A stretch of 64,000 nt of DNA from an uncultured Acetatifactor sp. (GTDB lineage: Bacteria; Bacillota; Clostridia; Lachnospirales; Lachnospiraceae): positions 78,115 through 142,114 of the forward strand of contig CATKYJ010000002.1 of NCBI GenBank assembly GCA_949840885.1. Reading direction: 5' to 3'. Below, in pieces: positions 63,746 to 64,000 of the stretch. Below the pieces are notes generated by a model that did no database searches, was not told where the DNA came from, and was given only the letters and a program-made list of their open reading frames with translations. The stretch's first letter is position 1; the number at the start of each line of letters is the position of its first letter. A program made the position numbers and the translations under genes.

Positions 63746-64000
63746 TCACACCACATATCCAAAGCCCAATATGGTAAATTCCTTACTTTCGCTCCCAGGC
63801 TCCATGCGCACCTCCACATGATGCCGTACAGACTCTCTTCCCCGAAAACAAATTGCCGGATTGCAATGTGTCCATCCGTTCACACGCGGATCAGCCGTAA
63901 GCACCTTTTCTCCGTCTACCCAAACCTCCGCACGCCCTGCCGTATTGCTGCCGGAATCCTTGTAGATCAAAAGCAGAGCACTGCAGGTAATATCCATGGA
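63746..64000 (-). CDS. SGNH/GDSL-hydrolase-like protein, C-terminal end
   Basis: Only the last 84 residues are visible; the frame runs off the right edge. The segment SNTAGRAEVWVDGEKVL, then HHVEVRMEPGSESKEFTILGFGY, resembles the C-terminal beta-sandwich end of some Firmicutes SGNH/GDSL hydrolases, several of which are carbohydrate esterases. A xylan deacetylase role next to GH115 would make sense but is inference. Confidence 0.5.
   Translation of the reverse strand, partial: SMDITCSALLLIYKDSGSNTAGRAEVWVDGEKVLTADPRVNGWTHCNPAICFRGRESVRHHVEVRMEPGSESKEFTILGFGYVV

Overview
The window looks like chromosome from a moderately GC-rich Clostridia, most likely a Lachnospiraceae-type gut anaerobe (inference). 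Strong AGGAGG-type ribosome binding sites precede most genes. A VanR-like regulator, a TraX-family protein, an LplA/LplB/LplC-type sugar transporter with a YesM/YesN-type two-component system, cytoplasmic GH115 and GH78-like enzymes, and a Firmicutes-style folate operon all point the same way. There is no rRNA, CRISPR array, insertion sequence or prophage.

Layout. 1-250: end of a Gx-transporter/HepI-like gene. 309-4519 (minus): folate operon folC, a small unknown gene, folE, folP, folB-folK fusion. 4717-8097: a PF06541-type membrane protein, a PH-domain protein, a nitroreductase, and pyrB-pyrI. 8135-11967 (minus): a domain-swapped GH3 beta-glucosidase and a DUF362 protein. 12131-12245: a hairpin-rich intergenic element. 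12334-15407: histidine kinase and VanR-like response regulator. 15567-19897 (minus): a second PF06541-type protein, a YlmH-like S4 protein and two COG0523 metallochaperone GTPases, one with a long His/Cys-rich tract. 20171-23627: TraX and an ABC exporter. 23624-27430: XRE regulator, pyrF, and a minus-strand module of ECF sigma factor, anti-sigma-like protein and a response regulator whose receiver has lost its phosphorylation pocket. 27680-33090 (minus): AI-2E-type exporter, engB, clpX, clpP, tig. 33226-38861 (minus): a fused permease-ATPase, its lipoprotein, type I asparaginase and an RlmD-like methyltransferase. 39234-39308: an unusual tRNA-Pro (anticodon AGG) beside an AT-rich Uma2 gene. 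39991-43063: pepD and an FGGY kinase.

From 43 kb to the right edge lie two carbohydrate loci. The first (43060-53296, minus) reads as one operon: a GH78-like glycosidase, a membrane-anchored DUF4091 protein, a 968-aa anchored multi-module protein of unknown function and a DUF4965/glutaminase-family gene split by an apparent 1-nt deletion. The second (53521-64000) holds a YesN/YesM two-component system, a solute-binding protein with two permeases, a GH115 alpha-glucuronidase and the end of an SGNH-type hydrolase. It fits import and intracellular breakdown of glucuronoxylan oligosaccharides.

A recurring theme is low-complexity or tandem-repeat insertion inside otherwise conserved proteins: FolE, FolP, the histidine kinase, the ECF sigma factor, COG0523, the solute-binding protein, RlmD, the glutaminase-family protein, the 968-aa protein, the DUF4091 protein and the GH78-like protein. 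Tandem repeats also occur between genes. The most promising leads for something undescribed are the sigma/anti-sigma/pseudo-receiver module, the operon around the 968-aa protein, and this genome-wide style of insertion.
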